Below, in pieces: positions 6,307 to 7,094 of a stretch of 7,094 nucleotides of DNA. The DNA lies in NCBI GenBank assembly GCA_018658685.1, contig JABHUT010000139.1, positions 1 to 7,094 on the forward strand. Direction: 5' to 3'. The notes beneath the pieces were generated by a model. It was not told where the DNA came from. It saw only the letters and a program-made list of their open reading frames with translations, and made no database searches. This DNA comes from Alphaproteobacteria bacterium (GTDB lineage: Bacteria > Pseudomonadota > Alphaproteobacteria > MED-G09). The translations under genes and the position numbers were made by a program. Position 1 is the stretch's first letter. Each line of letters opens with the position of its first letter.

Positions 6307-6681
6307 ATGTTTAGTCATATTATGGTTGGTGCGAACAATATAGAGGAATCAAAAGAGTTTTATGATGCTGTTTTAGGAGCTATTGGATATAAGCCTGGGG
6401 TTATAGATCCTAAAGGTCGTTGTTTTTATGCAACTAGTTCAGGTATTTTTGCTATTAGCGTACCTATTGATGGCGAACCGGCTGGACCAGGTAATGGAAG
6501 TACGGTTGGTTTTGCGGTTGAAAGTGTTGAAGCCGGAGATGCTTGGCATGCTGCAGGTATAGCAAATGGCGGAACAACATGTGAAGACCCTCCTGGTATT
6601 AGAGAAGATATGAATATTTATCTTGCTTATATGCGCGATCCCGCAGGAAATAAATTATGTGCTCTTCTTAGAATGAGCTAG
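6307..6681 (+). CDS. VOC family protein (glyoxalase/dioxygenase-fold)
   Basis: This 124-residue protein has the paired beta-alpha-beta-beta-beta modules of the vicinal oxygen chelate superfamily. It opens with FSHIMVGANNIEESKEFYD (2-20), the common start with His4 at the first metal-ligand position. It ends with YMRDPAGNKLCALL (108-121), the RDPxGNK signature. The ligand usually supplied by Glu just after GNK is replaced by Cys118, and no His stands in the segment STVGFAVES (65-73). Classical two-His/Glu metal binding is therefore doubtful. VOC members include glyoxalase I, extradiol ring-cleavage dioxygenases, epimerases and resistance proteins; the small size excludes a standard two-domain extradiol enzyme. 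AAAAGGAGAG at 6291-6300 is the strongest ribosome site in the window, 6-8 nt before the ATG. The next gene starts 2 nt after its stop, so the two are probably made together. Base composition is richer in GC than the preceding HAD gene. Reaction unknown. Confidence 0.87.
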   Translation: MFSHIMVGANNIEESKEFYDAVLGAIGYKPGVIDPKGRCFYATSSGIFAISVPIDGEPAGPGNGSTVGFAVESVEAGDAWHAAGIANGGTTCEDPPGIREDMNIYLAYMRDPAGNKLCALLRMS

Positions 6682-6683
6682 GA

Positions 6684-7094
6684 ATGAGTATTGCTGAAAA
6701 TAAGGAATTAATACAACGTTGGTATGAAGCTCTTGCAGATGGTGATTTTGAAACCATTTTTGATATGCATCATGATGACGTTGTATATAATATGCTCGGT
6801 AATACACCAGTTTCAGGAAGAATTTATGGAAAAAATGCTTGTTGCAATGGAATGATTGGTCAAAAACTCCTTGAAAAACTTATTCCGGAAAAGATTAAAT
6901 TTTCAAAAGAATGGAAAATTATAGCGGCTGAAAATGATAGGGTTGTAGGTCTCATGAAGGGTGGTGGACCATGTCAAAATGGTGAAGATTACGAACAAAC
7001 ATACTGTGAAATTTTTACCATAAAAGAAGGAAAGATAATTGAGTTACATGCTTTTTTTGATACGGTTTTAGTAGAGCAATGTTTATTTAATAAC
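6684..7094 (+). CDS. SnoaL/NTF2-fold protein, ketosteroid-isomerase-like (3' end beyond right edge)
   Basis: Starting at ATG 6684 the frame is open for 137 codons to the end of the window with no stop. The translation begins MSIAENKELIQRWYEALADGD, the typical first helix of SnoaL-like proteins. It continues through MHHDDVVYNMLG (28-39), SGRIYGKNA (44-52), VVGLMKGGGPCQNG (87-100), and the closing strands YEQTYCEIFTIKEGKIIELHAFFDT (103-127). This resembles the ketosteroid isomerase-related/limonene-epoxide-hydrolase-like branch rather than the SnoaL_4 branch of the protein at 5169. Members are usually about 130-145 residues, so only a few residues should be missing. The ATG lies 2 nt after the VOC stop and has no separate strong ribosome site, which suggests translational coupling with the VOC gene. 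It may isomerise, dehydrate or hydrate a small cyclic molecule; the substrate is not known. Confidence 0.82.
   Translation, partial: MSIAENKELIQRWYEALADGDFETIFDMHHDDVVYNMLGNTPVSGRIYGKNACCNGMIGQKLLEKLIPEKIKFSKEWKIIAAENDRVVGLMKGGGPCQNGEDYEQTYCEIFTIKEGKIIELHAFFDTVLVEQCLFNN

Overview
The window is AT-rich, densely coded bacterial DNA: nine protein genes, short gaps and no RNA genes, mobile elements or CRISPR. The streamlined spacing, low GC and gene set (GMC oxidoreductase, Rieske oxygenase, NTF2-like and VOC proteins, PpnP, a photolyase-related protein) fit a small-genome marine proteobacterium. A gammaproteobacterium of the SAR86 type is my best guess, from general resemblance only; no marker gene here proves it.

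Layout. Bases 1-971 (minus) hold the N-terminal 323 codons of an FAD-dependent GMC alcohol dehydrogenase/oxidase; its C-terminus lies outside the window. A 139-bp divergent gap carries a near-perfect 31-bp palindrome. Bases 1111-3575 (plus) form a probable three-gene operon: a small PlsC-type acyltransferase, the nucleoside phosphorylase PpnP, and a photolyase/cryptochrome-related protein that lacks the usual Fe-S cluster cysteines. Its 3' end meets, 22 bp away, the convergent Rieske ring-hydroxylating oxygenase alpha subunit (3598-5007, minus).

The Rieske gene diverges from a second rightward group: a SnoaL/NTF2-like protein with a TTG start (5169-5576), a SerB-like HAD phosphatase (5615-6262), a VOC/glyoxalase-fold protein (6307-6681), and another SnoaL/NTF2-like protein (6684 to the right edge, nearly complete). 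The 161-bp divergent gap holds a plausible sigma70-type promoter for each side.

How they may work together. The left operon looks like housekeeping (lipid acylation, nucleoside salvage, light-dependent DNA repair or light sensing). The Rieske enzyme, the two NTF2-fold proteins, the VOC protein and perhaps the GMC dehydrogenase look like an accessory oxidative pathway for a cyclic or aromatic small molecule. The substrate cannot be read from sequence, and no ferredoxin, reductase or classical beta subunit is present in the window. The most noteworthy items are this oxygenase/NTF2/VOC group, the photolyase without Fe-S cysteines, and the palindrome between the GMC and acyltransferase genes. I do not see a clearly undescribed system.
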